DNA from: Vibrio navarrensis
GTDB lineage: Bacteria > Pseudomonadota > Gammaproteobacteria > Enterobacterales > Vibrionaceae
Length of the DNA stretch: 64,000 nt
Assembly (NCBI RefSeq): GCF_015767675.1
Contig: NZ_CP065217.1
Span: 372,001-436,000 of the forward strand
Direction: 5' to 3'
Shown: positions 21,503 to 32,274 of the stretch, one piece after another
Numbering within the stretch: the stretch's first letter is position 1
How the letters are laid out: the number at the start of each line of letters is the position of its first letter
Translations under genes and position numbers: made by a program
The notes under the pieces: generated by a model
Told to the model about the DNA's origin: nothing
What the model saw: only the letters and a program-made list of their open reading frames with translations
Databases searched by the model: none

Positions 21503-22462
21503 ATGTTAGATAAAAAAGAAGCGATCAGCGCTATCGCTAGCTATCGGATGGAAAGTACCCTGAGAGGGGTCGATTTGAACCTGTTGACCGTGTTTGATGC
21601 CGTGATGCAGGAGCAAAATATTACTCGAGCGGCGCACAATCTAGGGATGTCACAACCTGCGGTGAGTAATGCCGTCGCGCGTTTAAAAGTGATGTTTAAT
21701 GATGAGCTGTTCATGCGTCAGGGGCGTGGTATTCAGCCAACTCAGCGTGCTCGTCAGTTGTTTGGCCCTATCCGTCAAGCGTTGCAACTGGTGCGCAATG
21801 AACTGCCAAGCTCCGTATTCCAGCCAGAATCTTCTACCCGCCTGTTTAAACTGGCGATTTGCAGCCCGTGTGATATGCGTTTCGCACCAAGAATCATGGC
21901 CGATATCCACGCCCAAGCACCAAGTGTGCAGTTGCATCTCGATGCGGAATTTGATCGCAAGTTGTCGGAGCGTATGCGTTATCAAGAGATCGACTTTGTG
22001 ATCGATTACGCGCGTTTTGATGAACAAGGTTTTTCAAGTACCGAGATCTTCAAAGATCAATTGGTGGTAGTGACGTCAAAAGGTCACTCTCGTATCCAAG
22101 GCGAGGTGACGGCGGAGCAATTGCTTAGTGAGCGCCACGCCAAGTTATCCAAGACCCATGGGCAGAGAAGTTTTTCTGAACAAGCGTATCGTGAGTTAGA
22201 GGTGGAAGCGTATTTTGAAGGCACCAGCTTGAGCAATGTGCTTTACGTGGTCGGTCAGTCCGAATTGGTGACGATTGCGCCGCGCTGGATTGTGGAAAAT
22301 GCCGCCAATCATGACCAATTGCAGATTTTGGATCTGCCGTTTGAAAATTGCGAGATCAGTGGTTACCTCAGCTGGCATGAATCGAGCGAAAAAGACAAAG
22401 GCCATATTTGGCTGCGCGATTTGTTGATGGTGACCTGTGGTGAAGTGGTTGCTGTGCAATAA
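21503..22462 (+). CDS. leuO: LysR-type transcriptional regulator LeuO
   Basis: Global regulator that antagonises H-NS in enterics and in Vibrio acts downstream of ToxR in acid and bile responses. The 319 residues have the LeuO N-terminal extension and then the LysR helix-turn-helix: LRGVDLNLLTVFDAVMQEQN, then ITRAAHNLGMSQPAVSNAVA (about 41-60), followed by a substrate-binding domain from about residue 115. It lies close to the leu operon and to ilvIH, the setting from which LeuO takes its name. Confidence 0.93.
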   Translation: MLDKKEAISAIASYRMESTLRGVDLNLLTVFDAVMQEQNITRAAHNLGMSQPAVSNAVARLKVMFNDELFMRQGRGIQPTQRARQLFGPIRQALQLVRNELPSSVFQPESSTRLFKLAICSPCDMRFAPRIMADIHAQAPSVQLHLDAEFDRKLSERMRYQEIDFVIDYARFDEQGFSSTEIFKDQLVVVTSKGHSRIQGEVTAEQLLSERHAKLSKTHGQRSFSEQAYRELEVEAYFEGTSLSNVLYVVGQSELVTIAPRWIVENAANHDQLQILDLPFENCEISGYLSWHESSEKDKGHIWLRDLLMVTCGEVVAVQ

Positions 22463-22485
22463 AAGAGACTTCAGCTTGATGAATT

Positions 22486-22520
22486 AAGCCCTTGACGCTT
22501 TAGGCGACAAGGGCTTTTTT
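22486..22520 (+). terminator. Rho-independent terminator after leuO
   Basis: AAGCCCTTG pairs with CAAGGGCTT across a 13-base loop and is followed by six T residues. Confidence 0.88.
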
Positions 22521-22662
22521 CTTGGTTGTGCTTTTTGACAAACTAAGTGATGACGCTCTCTAAAACAGGATAAGTTTGACCCGCATCAGTTGCGTTTTTC
22601 TCTTTCATGGCTACACTGTGCCCGCAAATAGAGCTTACAGGTGTAAGCCAAAGGTAGAAGAG

Positions 22663-24468
22663 ATGGCCAATTTAGATTTTCATATTGTAAAACGAGTTCG
22701 AGAGCAGATAGCTCAAAGGGCAGAGACGACCGCTTTGAAGCATAAAGTAGGTGACGCCTGGCAAGAGATCAGCTGGAAGCAGTTTGGCCAACAAGTTGAC
22801 AATCTTTCCCTAGCTTTGCTAACGCAGGGGCTCAATGTACAAGACAAAATTGGTATTTTCTCCAACAACATGCCGCAGTGGACCATTGCTGATTTTGCTG
22901 CGCTGCAAATACGTTGTGTCACGGTGCCTATCTATCCGACTAATACGGCCGCTCAGGCGGGATACATTCTGCAAGACGCCGATGTCAAAGTGCTGTTTGT
23001 CGGTGAGCAGGCACAGTTTGATGCAGCAGTGACTCTGTTTGCGCAGTGCCCACAGCTTGAATTGATCGTCGCCATGTCGGATGAGATTGAGCTTGGCGAT
23101 CACCCTAGAGCCAAACATTGGCAACGTTTTATCGCGCAGGCGAACCCAGAACAGCAAAGCGAACTTTTACTGCGCGTTGAACAGGCCAATTTTGCCGATC
23201 TTCTCACCTTAATCTACACCTCCGGAACGACGGGACAGCCAAAAGGGGTGATGCTGGATTACACCAACATCGCCGCGCAGCTCAAAGGGCACGACCAAGT
23301 ACTGAGCCTGAGTGAGAAAGACGTTTCCCTCTGTTTCCTGCCTCTTTCCCATGTATTTGAGCGAGCTTGGACCTTTTACGTGCTCTACAAAGGGGCGACC
23401 AACTGTTATCTGCAAGACACCATGCAAGTGCGTGCCGCGCTCGGTGAAATCCGCCCGACGGTGATGTGCGCCGTGCCCCGTTTTTACGAGAAGATCTTCT
23501 CTGCCATTCATGAAAAAGTCGCCAAGGCCCCTTTAGTGAGAAAAGTGCTGTTCACTTGGGCGGTGAATATGGGGGCCAAAATGGCGGCCTGCCATCAGCA
23601 AGGACGCAAGCCATCTTTATTATTGAAAAAATCGTATGCTTTAGCCGATAAAATCGTACTGTCTAAGTTGCGTGAGCTGCTCGGTGGACGGATCAACTTT
23701 ATGCCTTGTGGTGGCGCCAAGCTAGATGAAACCATTGGTCGCTTTTTCCATGCGATAGGCATTAACGTTAAACTGGGCTACGGCATGACGGAAACTACCG
23801 CCACGGTTTCCTGTTGGGGGGATAATGGGTTCAATCCCGATTCGATCGGTGTCTCGATGCCGGGCGCGCAAGTGAAAATTGGTGAGAACAACGAAATTCT
23901 GGTGCGCGGTCCGATGGTGATGCGTGGCTACTACAAAATGGCGGAAGAGACCGCCAAGAGTTTCGATGAACACGGTTTCTTGAAAACTGGCGATGCTGGG
24001 CATATTGATGAACATGGCAACCTGTTTATCACGGATCGCATCAAAGAGCTGATGAAAACTTCGGGCGGTAAATACATCGCGCCGCAGATGATTGAAGGGA
24101 CGATCGGTAAAGATCATTTTATCGAACAGATCGCGGTAGTTGCCGACACGCGTAAATTTGTTTCCGCTTTGATCGTGCCATGTTTTGACGCGTTGGAAGA
24201 GTACGCCAAAGAGTTGAATATCAAGTATCACGATCGCTTAGAGCTGATTAAGCATCACCAAGTGGTGGAGATGTTTGAAAAGCGGGTTAATGAGCTACAA
24301 AAAGAGCTGGCCAAATTTGAGCAAGTGAAAGCGTTCAAATTGCTGCCTAAAGCATTCTCAATGGACGATGGTGAGTTGACGCCAACGCAAAAATTGCGTC
24401 GTAAAGTGATTAACGATAAATATCAGGATGAGATTGAAGAAATGTATTCGGATAAAGGCAAAAAATAA
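22663..24468 (+). CDS. Long-chain acyl-CoA synthetase (AMP-forming)
   Basis: ANL-superfamily enzyme that activates fatty acids through an acyl-adenylate to acyl-CoA. From the ATG at 22663 (601 residues) the A3 motif [16 protein letters not shown] lies near 182-197, the A5-type [12 protein letters not shown] near 370, and the TGD plus [16 protein letters not shown]8/A10-type motifs near 444-470. It belongs to the FACL group (FadD15-like) and differs from canonical E. coli FadD, so its physiological substrate is open. Upstream in-frame codons from 22576 lack a ribosome site. Confidence 0.9.
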   Translation: MANLDFHIVKRVREQIAQRAETTALKHKVGDAWQEISWKQFGQQVDNLSLALLTQGLNVQDKIGIFSNNMPQWTIADFAALQIRCVTVPIYPTNTAAQAGYILQDADVKVLFVGEQAQFDAAVTLFAQCPQLELIVAMSDEIELGDHPRAKHWQRFIAQANPEQQSELLLRVEQANFADLLTLIYTSGTTGQPKGVMLDYTNIAAQLKGHDQVLSLSEKDVSLCFLPLSHVFERAWTFYVLYKGATNCYLQDTMQVRAALGEIRPTVMCAVPRFYEKIFSAIHEKVAKAPLVRKVLFTWAVNMGAKMAACHQQGRKPSLLLKKSYALADKIVLSKLRELLGGRINFMPCGGAKLDETIGRFFHAIGINVKLGYGMTETTATVSCWGDNGFNPDSIGVSMPGAQVKIGENNEILVRGPMVMRGYYKMAEETAKSFDEHGFLKTGDAGHIDEHGNLFITDRIKELMKTSGGKYIAPQMIEGTIGKDHFIEQIAVVADTRKFVSALIVPCFDALEEYAKELNIKYHDRLELIKHHQVVEMFEKRVNELQKELAKFEQVKAFKLLPKAFSMDDGELTPTQKLRRKVINDKYQDEIEEMYSDKGKK

Positions 24469-24894
24469 CGCCTTGTTACTCGTTTGATTGTTCAAAGCGC
24501 ATTGACCGTCTTGTTGGCCTTTCGGCAACCAAGGCGGTTTTTTATCTGAGCATTTTTGCCCATAGTTAACTCGTTATGAGTGCAAGCGTTGGATTATTCA
24601 TCCTTAATTGCTGGTATCTTGATGTTTTATTCCGCAGAGTGGCGAAGAAGTAACATCAATTTCTTATTAATCTCTAAAATTTAGCATCTTGTTTAAAATT
24701 CGATCCAAGTCGCATTAGATCTCCTGATAAGAAAAGGTTACATTTGTTGCGTTACCTTGCTCTTTGTTATGACAAAGGCGGGACATAGCTGAAATTGGAA
24801 ATATTTCGAATTAGGCTACAAATAAGCCCTAGACTATGTAAAACCAGCACAATTGATTGACCTTATTCGTTGCATGCTGGCAAGGAGAAACGAT
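24469..24894. promoter_or_regulatory. ilvI upstream region with a terminator
   Basis: 426 bases between the acyl-CoA synthetase gene and ilvI. The first part has a terminator (24504-24543: ACCG-rich stem with T6). The remainder is AT-rich leader DNA. A 20-codon frame at 24622 containing N-I-N-F-L-L-I was noted, but no terminator follows it, so attenuation is not supported. In enterics ilvIH is controlled by Lrp binding upstream; that may hold here. Confidence 0.5.
24504..24543 (+). terminator. Terminator after the acyl-CoA synthetase gene
   Basis: Imperfect long stem (ACCGTCTTGTTGGC against GGCAACCAAGGCGGT, with a bulge) is followed by six T residues. Confidence 0.8.
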
Positions 24895-26619
24895 ATGACA
24901 GCGATGTTGTCTGGCGCAGAGATGGTGGTGCAATCTCTGATCGAAGAAAAAGTAGAACAGATCTTCGGTTACCCCGGTGGTTCCGTACTGGATATCTACG
25001 ATGCACTGCATGCCAAAACCGAACAAATTCGTCACGTTTTAGTACGACACGAGCAAGCCGCAACGCATATGGCTGATGGCTATGCCAGAGCCACAGGCAA
25101 GCCGGGCGTGGTCTTGGTTTGTTCTGGACCCGGTGCGACTAACACAGTGACAGGAATCGCCACGGCCTACATGGATTCCATTCCGATGATCGTCATTTCC
25201 GGCAACGTGCCCAATAGCCTGATTGGTAACGACGCGTTTCAAGAGTGCGACATCGTCGGTGTATCACGCCCTATCGTTAAACACAGTTTTCTCGTCAAGC
25301 GTGCGCAAGATATTCCAGAAACGATCAAAAAAGCCTTCTTCATTGCCACCACTGGCCGACCTGGCCCGGTGGTGATCGATCTGCCTAAGGACGTAATGAA
25401 TCCGCTGGTGAAATTGCCGTACGAATACCCAAAAACCATCAGCATGCGTTCGTATAAGCCAACCACAGAGGGTCACAAAGGGCAGATCAAAAAAGCGCTC
25501 AAAGCGTTGCTCGAAGCCAAGAAGCCAGTGTTGTACATCGGTGGCGGCGCCATCATCTCTGGCGCGCACGAGCCAATTCTCAAACTGGCCGAGCATTTAA
25601 ATCTGCCTGTCGTGAGTACCTTGATGGGGTTGGGGGCTTTTCCTGGGACCCACAAAAACGCTTTGGGCATGCTCGGTATGCATGGCATGTATGAAGCCAA
25701 TATGGCAATGCATCACGCTGACCTGATCTTCGGGGTCGGGGTTCGTTTTGATGACCGTACTACCAATAATTTGGAAAAATACTGTCCGGACGCCAAGATC
25801 ATGCATATCGATATCGATCCATCGTCGATTTCGAAAAACGTCAAAGTTGATCTGCCGATCGTCGGCTCTGCTGAGAAAGTGCTCGAAACCATGGTTGGCC
25901 TGATGGAAGAGCAGGGAGCGAGCAACGATAGCGCCGCGTTAGACGCTTGGTGGCAAGAGATCCAAGTGTGGCAGGATCGCCAGTGTCTTGCTTATGATAC
26001 TTCCTCAGAGCGGATCAAACCGCAGCAAGTGATTGAAACCTTGCACAAACTGACCAATGGAGACGCGTACGTCGCATCGGATGTCGGTCAGCATCAAATG
26101 TTTGCCGCGCTCTACTATCAATTCAACAAGCCGCGTCGCTGGATCAATTCCGGTGGCCTTGGCACCATGGGTTTTGGTTTGCCGGCGGGTATGGGAGTGA
26201 AATTTGCCATGCCAGAAGAAGAAGTGGTGGTGGTGACGGGCGATGGCAGTATTCAGATGAATATTCAAGAGCTTTCCACGGCGATGCAATACGATATTCC
26301 AGTTAAAATCATTAACTTGAATAACCGTTTTCTTGGCATGGTTAAGCAGTGGCAAGACATTATCTATCAGGGACGTCACTCGAATTCATACATGAGTTCG
26401 GTGCCGAATTTTGTGGCTATCGCTGAAGCGTATGGGCATGTGGGTATCCGCATTGAAACGCCGGACCAACTGGAGTCCGGTCTTCGTAAAGCACTGGAGA
26501 TGAAAGATCGTTTGGTCTTTGTCGATATCAGTGTGGATGAAACGGAGCACGTATACCCAATGCAGATCAAAGGCGAAGGGATGGACAAAATGTGGCTAAG
26601 CAAAACGGAGAGAACCTGA
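24895..26619 (+). CDS. ilvI: Acetolactate synthase large subunit (isozyme III)
   Basis: Thiamine diphosphate and FAD enzyme that makes acetolactate or acetohydroxybutyrate for valine, leucine and isoleucine synthesis. The ATG at 24895 follows AAGGAG and gives 574 residues, the length of E. coli IlvI. Seen are the activating glutamate in [19 protein letters not shown], the FAD-binding central domain, and the ThDP motif beginning GDGSIQMN and ending in NN. It is followed after one base by ilvH. Confidence 0.96.
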   Translation: MTAMLSGAEMVVQSLIEEKVEQIFGYPGGSVLDIYDALHAKTEQIRHVLVRHEQAATHMADGYARATGKPGVVLVCSGPGATNTVTGIATAYMDSIPMIVISGNVPNSLIGNDAFQECDIVGVSRPIVKHSFLVKRAQDIPETIKKAFFIATTGRPGPVVIDLPKDVMNPLVKLPYEYPKTISMRSYKPTTEGHKGQIKKALKALLEAKKPVLYIGGGAIISGAHEPILKLAEHLNLPVVSTLMGLGAFPGTHKNALGMLGMHGMYEANMAMHHADLIFGVGVRFDDRTTNNLEKYCPDAKIMHIDIDPSSISKNVKVDLPIVGSAEKVLETMVGLMEEQGASNDSAALDAWWQEIQVWQDRQCLAYDTSSERIKPQQVIETLHKLTNGDAYVASDVGQHQMFAALYYQFNKPRRWINSGGLGTMGFGLPAGMGVKFAMPEEEVVVVTGDGSIQMNIQELSTAMQYDIPVKIINLNNRFLGMVKQWQDIIYQGRHSNSYMSSVPNFVAIAEAYGHVGIRIETPDQLESGLRKALEMKDRLVFVDISVDETEHVYPMQIKGEGMDKMWLSKTERT

Positions 26620-26620
26620 T

Positions 26621-27115
26621 ATGAGACACATAATTTCACTGCTATTGGAAAACCAACCGGGTGCTTTGTCTCGTGTGGTTGGCCTGTTTTCTCAGCGTGG
26701 CTACAACATCGAATCGTTGACGGTTTCCCCCACCGATGACGAAACCCTATCGCGTCTTAACATCACCACGATGTCGGATGAGATGCAACTGGAGCAAATT
26801 CAAAAGCAACTGCACAAGTTAATTGATGTGCTCAAAGTGCAAGAGGTCACCGAGTTTGATCACATCGAGCGTGAGCTGATGATGGTTAAAGTCAAAGCCA
26901 GCGGTTTTGCTCGCGCGGAAGTCAAACGCACTGCGGATATTTTCCGTGGGCAGATCGTGGATGTCACCGCTTCGCAATACACCGTACAGTTGGCGGGCAA
27001 TAGTGAAAAACTCGATGCGTTTATTGATGCGATTTCCGAAGTCACTGAAGTGATTGAAGTCGCCCGAAGCGGCGTCGTGGGCATTGCACGTGGTGAGCGA
27101 GCGTTACGCGCTTAA
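26621..27115 (+). CDS. ilvH: Acetolactate synthase small regulatory subunit
   Basis: Valine-sensing ACT-domain subunit that activates IlvI and confers feedback inhibition. The 164 residues start MRHIISLLLENQPGALSRV, the ACT fold with the valine-binding loop, and the C-terminal domain resembles other IlvH/IlvN proteins. One base separates it from ilvI, which points to translational coupling. Confidence 0.97.
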   Translation: MRHIISLLLENQPGALSRVVGLFSQRGYNIESLTVSPTDDETLSRLNITTMSDEMQLEQIQKQLHKLIDVLKVQEVTEFDHIERELMMVKVKASGFARAEVKRTADIFRGQIVDVTASQYTVQLAGNSEKLDAFIDAISEVTEVIEVARSGVVGIARGERALRA

Positions 27116-27140
27116 CCTGCGTTGATTCTTTTTTCTTTCT

Positions 27141-27159
27141 GGGCCACATTATGTGGCCC
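27141..27159 (+). terminator. Possible terminator after ilvH
   Basis: GGGCCACAT/ATGTGGCCC 9-base-pair hairpin 26 bases after the stop. The following TAGTTATTT is only a weak T tract. Confidence 0.5.
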
Positions 27160-27283
27160 TAGTTATTTACAACGACTTCGTTTGCAACTACTTCATTTAC
27201 AAAGATTTGATGAGAGTTTGTAGGGGCAAATCTGATTTATGTTATACTTCGCTCTTCATTTAGCCAGGAAGGTGTAGCTCAGA

Positions 27284-29164
27284 GTGAAAGTCAGAAAACT
27301 GTTCGGCATTCTTCTTCTGATCAGCGTCTTTTTTGCAGCACTCATCGCCTTTTATTACCACGACAAATATCGCTCCCTGCTTGATGACAACCTGCAAAGC
27401 AGTGCCGAAGATGCGTTGAATCAGCTCGCTTACACTCAGCGCGAGTACACCAATCTCTACGGGCAGATGTTGTCGGTTCTCGATCTGCTCAAATATAACC
27501 AAACGCTGACAGACTTCATTCTCACTCCTGATCAAGAACACCAAGCGGCGTTAACCGATTTGTGGTCCTCAGTGCTACTCAATCAGAAGTGGTATACCCG
27601 CATTAGCTTACTGGATCTGTCGGGATATGAACGCTTTCGGGTGAACTACGATTTGAATGTGGGGGTTTTCCTCTCCCAAGCCCCAGCGCAAGATGTATCG
27701 AATGACCCGTTTTTTGCCAGTGCTCAAGCACTCAAAAATGATGAGACGGGCGTTTGGGGCGTCACGCTGGAAGAAGAACAAGGGCAACTCAAAGAACCTT
27801 ATACGCCAGTGATGCGCATCTTTGCTCCTGTCACTATCCGTAATCAGCGCGTGGGCTATCTGGTGATGAATCTTAACATTCGCTACATGGCGAGCCGTTT
27901 GCACTATTCGCCTGTGCAAGATTTTAACGTCGACATCATCAATCAACGCGGTTACTACGTGGTCAGCGATCAACCAGAGAAGCTGTTCGGGGATTATCTT
28001 CCCGAACGAGAAATTTACCGCTTTAGCAAACTCTATCCGCAGAGCTGGCAAAAGTTCTCCCAGCAACAAGCGGGTTATTTTTACGACAATAAGTGTTTGG
28101 TCGTTTTTAATACCTTAGTTCTGGGCAGTCATGGTGCGCTGCACTTAGTGATTGATATGAGTCAAGAGCAGTTGATGGCGCGCTCACAGCAGGCGGTCAA
28201 TGAGTTGATTCGTGAAGCCTTGATCGTTTTTTGTGTGGTGATGCTGTTTGTACTGCCCGTGACCACCGTCGCATTGCATTATCGCCGTCACAGTATCGAA
28301 AGTAAGTTAGCGCGCGCGGCACTCAATGGCATGACGGCCGTCATGATCTCCAATACCTCGCACCGGATCATTTTAGTTAACCGAGAATTTGAGCAGATGT
28401 TCGGTTACGACAATCAGCAGATCGAAGGCAAGCGAGCATACAACTTGATCTTTTTGAGTGATGATCTCGACATCGTGATGCAGGCTTGGAATGAGTTGCA
28501 AAAAAACGATGTGTGGGAAGGGGAGATCCGCTGCCAAACGTATTTCAATCAAGTTCTGACCGCTATCATGCATATCCAAGCCGTCAAGAACTCAGCGGGA
28601 AAAGTGAGCTACTACATCACCTCGCTGGTGGATATTACCGCGCGTAAACAGCTTGAAGAGCGGCTGCGCCATTTGAGCGAAAAAGACGAACTGACTCAGA
28701 TCTGGAACCGACGCAAGTTTGAAGAGCAATTGCAACACCACGCCAGTTTGTTGGAGCGATATCCTGCCACGCCAACAGCCTGTTTGGCCCTAGTCGACAT
28801 CGACCATTTCAAACGCATTAATGATGAGCAAGGGCATGATGAGGGCGATCGCGTCATCAAAGCCGTGGCGAGCCTGCTACTGCAAAGCCTGCGCAATACC
28901 GATTTTCTTGCGCGAGTCGGTGGGGAAGAGTTTGCCATCATCATGCCGCACACCACCATCTCAGCGGCGGAAGTAGTTCTCAACCGGCTACGTATTGCGA
29001 TTCAAGTTGCAAAAGATTTGGATGTGACAGTCAGCATCGGCTTTACCGACCTGACGGCTAACACAACCCGCAGTTACAAGTGTGCCGACATTGCCTTGTA
29101 CGATGCGAAAAGCTCCGGGCGAAATCGTGTTTCGCTTTGCTACAGTGATGACGACATCGCTTAA
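27284..29164 (+). CDS. Membrane diguanylate cyclase with periplasmic sensor and PAS domain
   Basis: Makes cyclic di-GMP from GTP. The 626 residues show a membrane span at 4-22, a periplasmic Cache-like region (about 25-300), a second span near 310-328 (ALIVFCVVMLFVLPVTTVAL), a PAS domain (about 345-455) and a C-terminal GGDEF domain. The active site reads GGEEF at 546-550, and RNTD five residues before it is an allosteric I-site, so the enzyme is probably active and product-inhibited. No EAL domain follows. The start is a GTG at 27284; AGGAAGG lies about 11 bases upstream. The sensed signal is unknown. Confidence 0.9.
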   Translation: MKVRKLFGILLLISVFFAALIAFYYHDKYRSLLDDNLQSSAEDALNQLAYTQREYTNLYGQMLSVLDLLKYNQTLTDFILTPDQEHQAALTDLWSSVLLNQKWYTRISLLDLSGYERFRVNYDLNVGVFLSQAPAQDVSNDPFFASAQALKNDETGVWGVTLEEEQGQLKEPYTPVMRIFAPVTIRNQRVGYLVMNLNIRYMASRLHYSPVQDFNVDIINQRGYYVVSDQPEKLFGDYLPEREIYRFSKLYPQSWQKFSQQQAGYFYDNKCLVVFNTLVLGSHGALHLVIDMSQEQLMARSQQAVNELIREALIVFCVVMLFVLPVTTVALHYRRHSIESKLARAALNGMTAVMISNTSHRIILVNREFEQMFGYDNQQIEGKRAYNLIFLSDDLDIVMQAWNELQKNDVWEGEIRCQTYFNQVLTAIMHIQAVKNSAGKVSYYITSLVDITARKQLEERLRHLSEKDELTQIWNRRKFEEQLQHHASLLERYPATPTACLALVDIDHFKRINDEQGHDEGDRVIKAVASLLLQSLRNTDFLARVGGEEFAIIMPHTTISAAEVVLNRLRIAIQVAKDLDVTVSIGFTDLTANTTRSYKCADIALYDAKSSGRNRVSLCYSDDDIA

Positions 29165-29459
29165 TTTCTCTGTGCGGCAAATTGTCACAAAATATGTACA
29201 GTTAGACTAAAGTCTAATATTTGAGCAAAATTGAACTAGACTGGTTATTAAGTAAACTGTCACTCCTTTTGTGGCTTGTTGTGATCTAAGGCGAATTTCG
29301 TCGAGGATTTCGTGCAACCCAGCGTGACACATTGTTCAGTTTGTCCTGTCTTGAACGGATTCAGCGCGCGTGGCGTGTTGGTAAGGAAATACGCAGTTCG
29401 GGCATCAGAGGCAGAGTATGGTAAACCATTTTCTAGTGAGACTAACCTTAGGCACTTTA
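29165..29459. other. Non-coding stretch after the diguanylate cyclase gene
   Basis: 295 bases without a supported gene. It contains the palindrome TTAGACT-AA-AGTCTAA at 29202-29217, with a related GACT-containing sequence nearby. No terminator is evident directly after the cyclase stop, so the transcript may run to the terminator at 29563. Confidence 0.4.
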
Positions 29460-29549
29460 TTGATTCTGGGGATTAAGTTGAGTGCCATCTATTTTCTATT
29501 GATGGTTGTGCTGCTTAATACCCATCACAAAGAGATCTTTGGTTGGTAA
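29460..29549 (+). CDS. Possible small membrane peptide
   Basis: A 29-codon frame from the ATG at 29460 encodes a hydrophobic segment (SAIYFLLMVVLL) with a charged tail HHKEIFGW. A partial AGG ribosome site lies six bases upstream, and a strong terminator follows 13 bases after the stop, which supports a short transcript ending here. No family is recognised. It could also be the non-coding end of the cyclase transcript. Confidence 0.3.
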   Translation: MILGIKLSAIYFLLMVVLLNTHHKEIFGW

Positions 29550-29562
29550 AGTCGTTATAAGC

Positions 29563-29592
29563 AAAAAATCGGGGTCAACCCGATTTTTTTTG
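29563..29592. terminator. Bidirectional terminator
   Basis: The stem ATCGGG/CCCGAT is flanked by six A residues on the left and eight T residues on the right, so it can act on both strands, ending the plus-strand transcript and the minus-strand gntR-type gene. Confidence 0.88.
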
Positions 29593-29606
29593 TCATAGAG
29601 TCAAGC

Positions 29607-30266
29607 TCAAGCCGCTTCGATGGCGGATTCAATCACCTTCATTGAACCCAGCAGGTGGCTATCGAGCAAACGAGTGGCCTCCTCGACATTTTTCGCCAGC
29701 ACCAGCTTCATGATCATCTCATGCTCTTCAATATTAAACAGCGCTTGGCGTTCGCTGTTTGACTGACACAGGGCAAAATAGCGATAACGTTTGATCTGAT
29801 TGATCAAATCTCGGAAAAACTCAAACATATTGAGCGATTCGGAGCCCGCGAGCAGCGTGGTATAAAATTGATGATGACGCTCTTCCCATTCTGGCCAATG
29901 CTCATCGCTCAGTTGTTGCACTTTGGACAGTTTGTGGAATGAGGTTAATACGCTCAGCTCCCAATTTTCATCACCGCAAGCGATTGCTTTTTTGAGCAAA
30001 ACAGAAGCGATGACGCGCAGGCTCTCATACAGGTCGTTGAGTTCAAATTTGCACATAGGGGCAACCCAACAGCCTTTTTGCGGTTCAAGTTTTACGTATT
30101 TGGTCCAAGAGAGTTGCACTAACGCTTCACGGATCGGAGAGGCACCAACGTCGTATTTTGCTTTTAGGTCAGCAACGACTAACTTTTGCCCCGGTTTCAA
30201 TGCGCCGCTTAGAATGTCGTCGCGGATCATTTTGGATACTTTGTCAGTAAGAGTAGGACTGGACAC
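29607..30266 (-). CDS. GntR/FadR-family transcriptional regulator with FCD domain
   Basis: 219-residue regulator: a winged helix-turn-helix (about 5-70: IRDDILSGALKPGQKLV, then VGASPIREALVQLSW) followed by a helical FCD ligand domain (about 80-210) with the conserved D/H-type metal site region, including WEERHHQFYTTLLAG. FCD regulators usually bind small organic acids. The closest resemblance I recognise is to the CsiR-like branch. No dedicated target operon is adjacent: pykF lies upstream on the same strand but has its own terminator. Confidence 0.87.
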   Translation of the reverse strand: MSSPTLTDKVSKMIRDDILSGALKPGQKLVVADLKAKYDVGASPIREALVQLSWTKYVKLEPQKGCWVAPMCKFELNDLYESLRVIASVLLKKAIACGDENWELSVLTSFHKLSKVQQLSDEHWPEWEERHHQFYTTLLAGSESLNMFEFFRDLINQIKRYRYFALCQSNSERQALFNIEEHEMIMKLVLAKNVEEATRLLDSHLLGSMKVIESAIEAA

Positions 30267-30383
30267 AACAAAACCTCATAGATAAAAAACGACGTATAAA
30301 TAAGAAGTTATCTTTATTTAACAGTACGAAATTCTGACGGTTTTGATGATATAGCGTACAATTTTTTATCGCAAGGCGTTTCA

Positions 30384-30408
30384 TAAAAAAAGAGGGCCGA
30401 AGCCCTCA
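30384..30408 (-). terminator. Terminator after pykF
   Basis: On the minus strand the stem GAGGGC-TTCG-GCCCTC, with a stable UUCG loop, is followed by seven T residues. Confidence 0.92.
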
Positions 30409-30433
30409 TTTCGTTTTATCTTTGTAAATTTAT

Positions 30434-31846
30434 TTACAGTACGTGTACTGATGCTGTGTTGGTTGTGCCTGACGCCACGAGAGCACCAGATACCATCACA
30501 ACGATGTCGCCTTTGCTGCCTAGGCCAGACTCAAGCGCAAGCTCTTTACCTGCTACGTAGAAAGCATCAGTGTTGTCGATTGATTCAACAACAACCGGTG
30601 TAACACCTTTAGTTAGGACAAGTTGAGCGGCTGTTTTCTTGTTGGTAGTCAGCGCAAGAATGTTTGCCGTTGGGAAGTACTTACGTACAGAACGTGCAGA
30701 TTTACCACCTTCTGTTGCAACGATGATCAGTGGCGCTGCAAGTTTCTCAGCCGTATCTACTGCACCTTTACATACCGCTTCAGTGATACGTAGGCGTGGG
30801 CTGTCTAGACGAGAGCCTAGCTCTGCTTTTAGTACAGAATCAGTACGGTTCGCGATTTGCGCCATGATAGTGACCGCTTCAACAGGGTATTTACCTTTTG
30901 CTGTTTCACCAGAAAGCATGACTGCGTCAGTACCGTCCATGATCGCGTTCGCAACGTCACCCGCTTCAGCACGAGTTGGACGTGGGTTCTTGATCATAGA
31001 ATCGAGCATTTGAGTTGCAGTGATAACCACTTTACGAGCACGGTTACATTTCTCGATCATCATCTTCTGCGCGAAGATAACTTCTTCTGCAGGGATTTCT
31101 ACACCTAGGTCACCACGAGCAACCATGATACCGTCAGAAAGCTCTAGGATTTCGTCGAAGTTGTCCACACCTTCTTGGTTTTCAATTTTAGAGATGATTT
31201 GGATGTTCTCGCCGCCGTTTGCAGCGAGAACTTCACGGATCTCTTTCACGTCAGACGCTTTACGGATGAATGAAGCGGCAACGAAGTCAACGCCTTGCTC
31301 ACAACCAAATTTCAGGTCGTTTTTGTCTTTTTCAGACAGTGCAGGCAGGTTTACTGAAACGCCAGGAAGGTTAACACCTTTGTTTTCGCCCAGAGCGCCG
31401 TTGTTCATTACTTTACACTTAACTTCAGTGGCTGTAGTTGCGATAACTTCCATCTCGATGAGGCCATCGTCAACAAGGATAGTGTTACCTACAGATAGGT
31501 CAGCAGCGAAACCTGGGTAAGTGACAGCAACAACATCTTTGTTACCTACAACAGATGTGTCAGTGGTGAAAGTGAACTCTTGACCAGCAACGAGATCAAC
31601 GTCGTCACCGTTTTCCAGTTTGATAGTACGGATTTCAGGACCTTTAGTGTCCAGAAGAATTGCCAATTGCTTACCAGTTACTTCCATTACTTTACGGAAG
31701 TTCGCGATACGAGTGCCGTGTTCAACATAGTCACCGTGAGAGAAGTTCAGGCGCATTACGTTCATGCCTGCGTTTACTAGCTCAGTTAGCTTCTCTACAG
31801 ATTCAGTTTTCGGGCCAATCGTACATACGATTTTGGTCTTTTTCAT
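30434..31846 (-). CDS. pykF: Pyruvate kinase I
   Basis: Last glycolytic step, phosphoenolpyruvate plus ADP to pyruvate plus ATP. The ATG at 31846, preceded by GGAGAG, gives 470 residues as in E. coli PykF. The start [16 protein letters not shown] and the active-site signature [16 protein letters not shown] are visible, and the C-terminal allosteric domain is complete. The frame stays open for 51 codons upstream, but that stretch has no homology to pyruvate kinases. Codon use suggests high expression. Confidence 0.97.
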   Translation of the reverse strand: MKKTKIVCTIGPKTESVEKLTELVNAGMNVMRLNFSHGDYVEHGTRIANFRKVMEVTGKQLAILLDTKGPEIRTIKLENGDDVDLVAGQEFTFTTDTSVVGNKDVVAVTYPGFAADLSVGNTILVDDGLIEMEVIATTATEVKCKVMNNGALGENKGVNLPGVSVNLPALSEKDKNDLKFGCEQGVDFVAASFIRKASDVKEIREVLAANGGENIQIISKIENQEGVDNFDEILELSDGIMVARGDLGVEIPAEEVIFAQKMMIEKCNRARKVVITATQMLDSMIKNPRPTRAEAGDVANAIMDGTDAVMLSGETAKGKYPVEAVTIMAQIANRTDSVLKAELGSRLDSPRLRITEAVCKGAVDTAEKLAAPLIIVATEGGKSARSVRKYFPTANILALTTNKKTAAQLVLTKGVTPVVVESIDNTDAFYVAGKELALESGLGSKGDIVVMVSGALVASGTTNTASVHVL

Positions 31847-32274
31847 GGAAGAGTCTCTCCGGTCAATATAGTTACAATTTGAAAGTCGGTTGTTGTGCTC
31901 GGGAGTGAAAAATATCGGCTTCTTGTTGTGTGCGAGCCGATCTTTTCGTGCAAGTTCACTGCCTTCCAGAGCTGTAAGTCTTTCATCAAGTTTAGTCATT
32001 TTATGACCAACTCAATGGGCAAATATTCAGGTTTTTTGTGACTTTCCCCACCTTATATGAAGAAAGTTGCAAAAAAATAACGGTCAATTCTGTAATTTTT
32101 TTTCTTTTCGGGGGCGAATTCTACCATTGAATGATAGCAATATCACTGCCTAAGAATTGTCTTAGGACAAGGTTTTATCGCTATTTATTAATTTTTTGGA
32201 TCAAAATAAATGGACGAAAAAGTTTCGTTTGGAATATAATAAATTTCATAACGAAACTTTTATTTCAATTAAAG
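31847..32274. promoter_or_regulatory. Divergent pykF / deoR-family intergenic region with operator-like repeats
   Basis: 428 bases. Near the regulator gene, 12-base arms AAAAGTTTCGTT (32218-32229) and AACGAAACTTTT (32250-32261) form a perfect inverted repeat with a 20-base spacer. The left arm also overlaps a smaller inverted repeat ACGAAA-N3-TTTCGT (32214-32228). Many DeoR-family repressors bind TTTCG-type half-sites, so this is a likely autoregulatory operator. The rest is AT-rich and presumably carries the pykF promoter. Confidence 0.6.

Noticed and set aside
24622-24684. Leader peptide for ilvIH attenuation
   Set aside because: The 20-codon frame has few branched-chain codons in a row and no terminator lies between it and ilvI.
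31847-31999. In-frame extension of pykF by 51 codons
   Set aside because: It has no similarity to pyruvate kinase N-termini, and the ATG at 31846 has a good ribosome site and gives the standard 470 residues.
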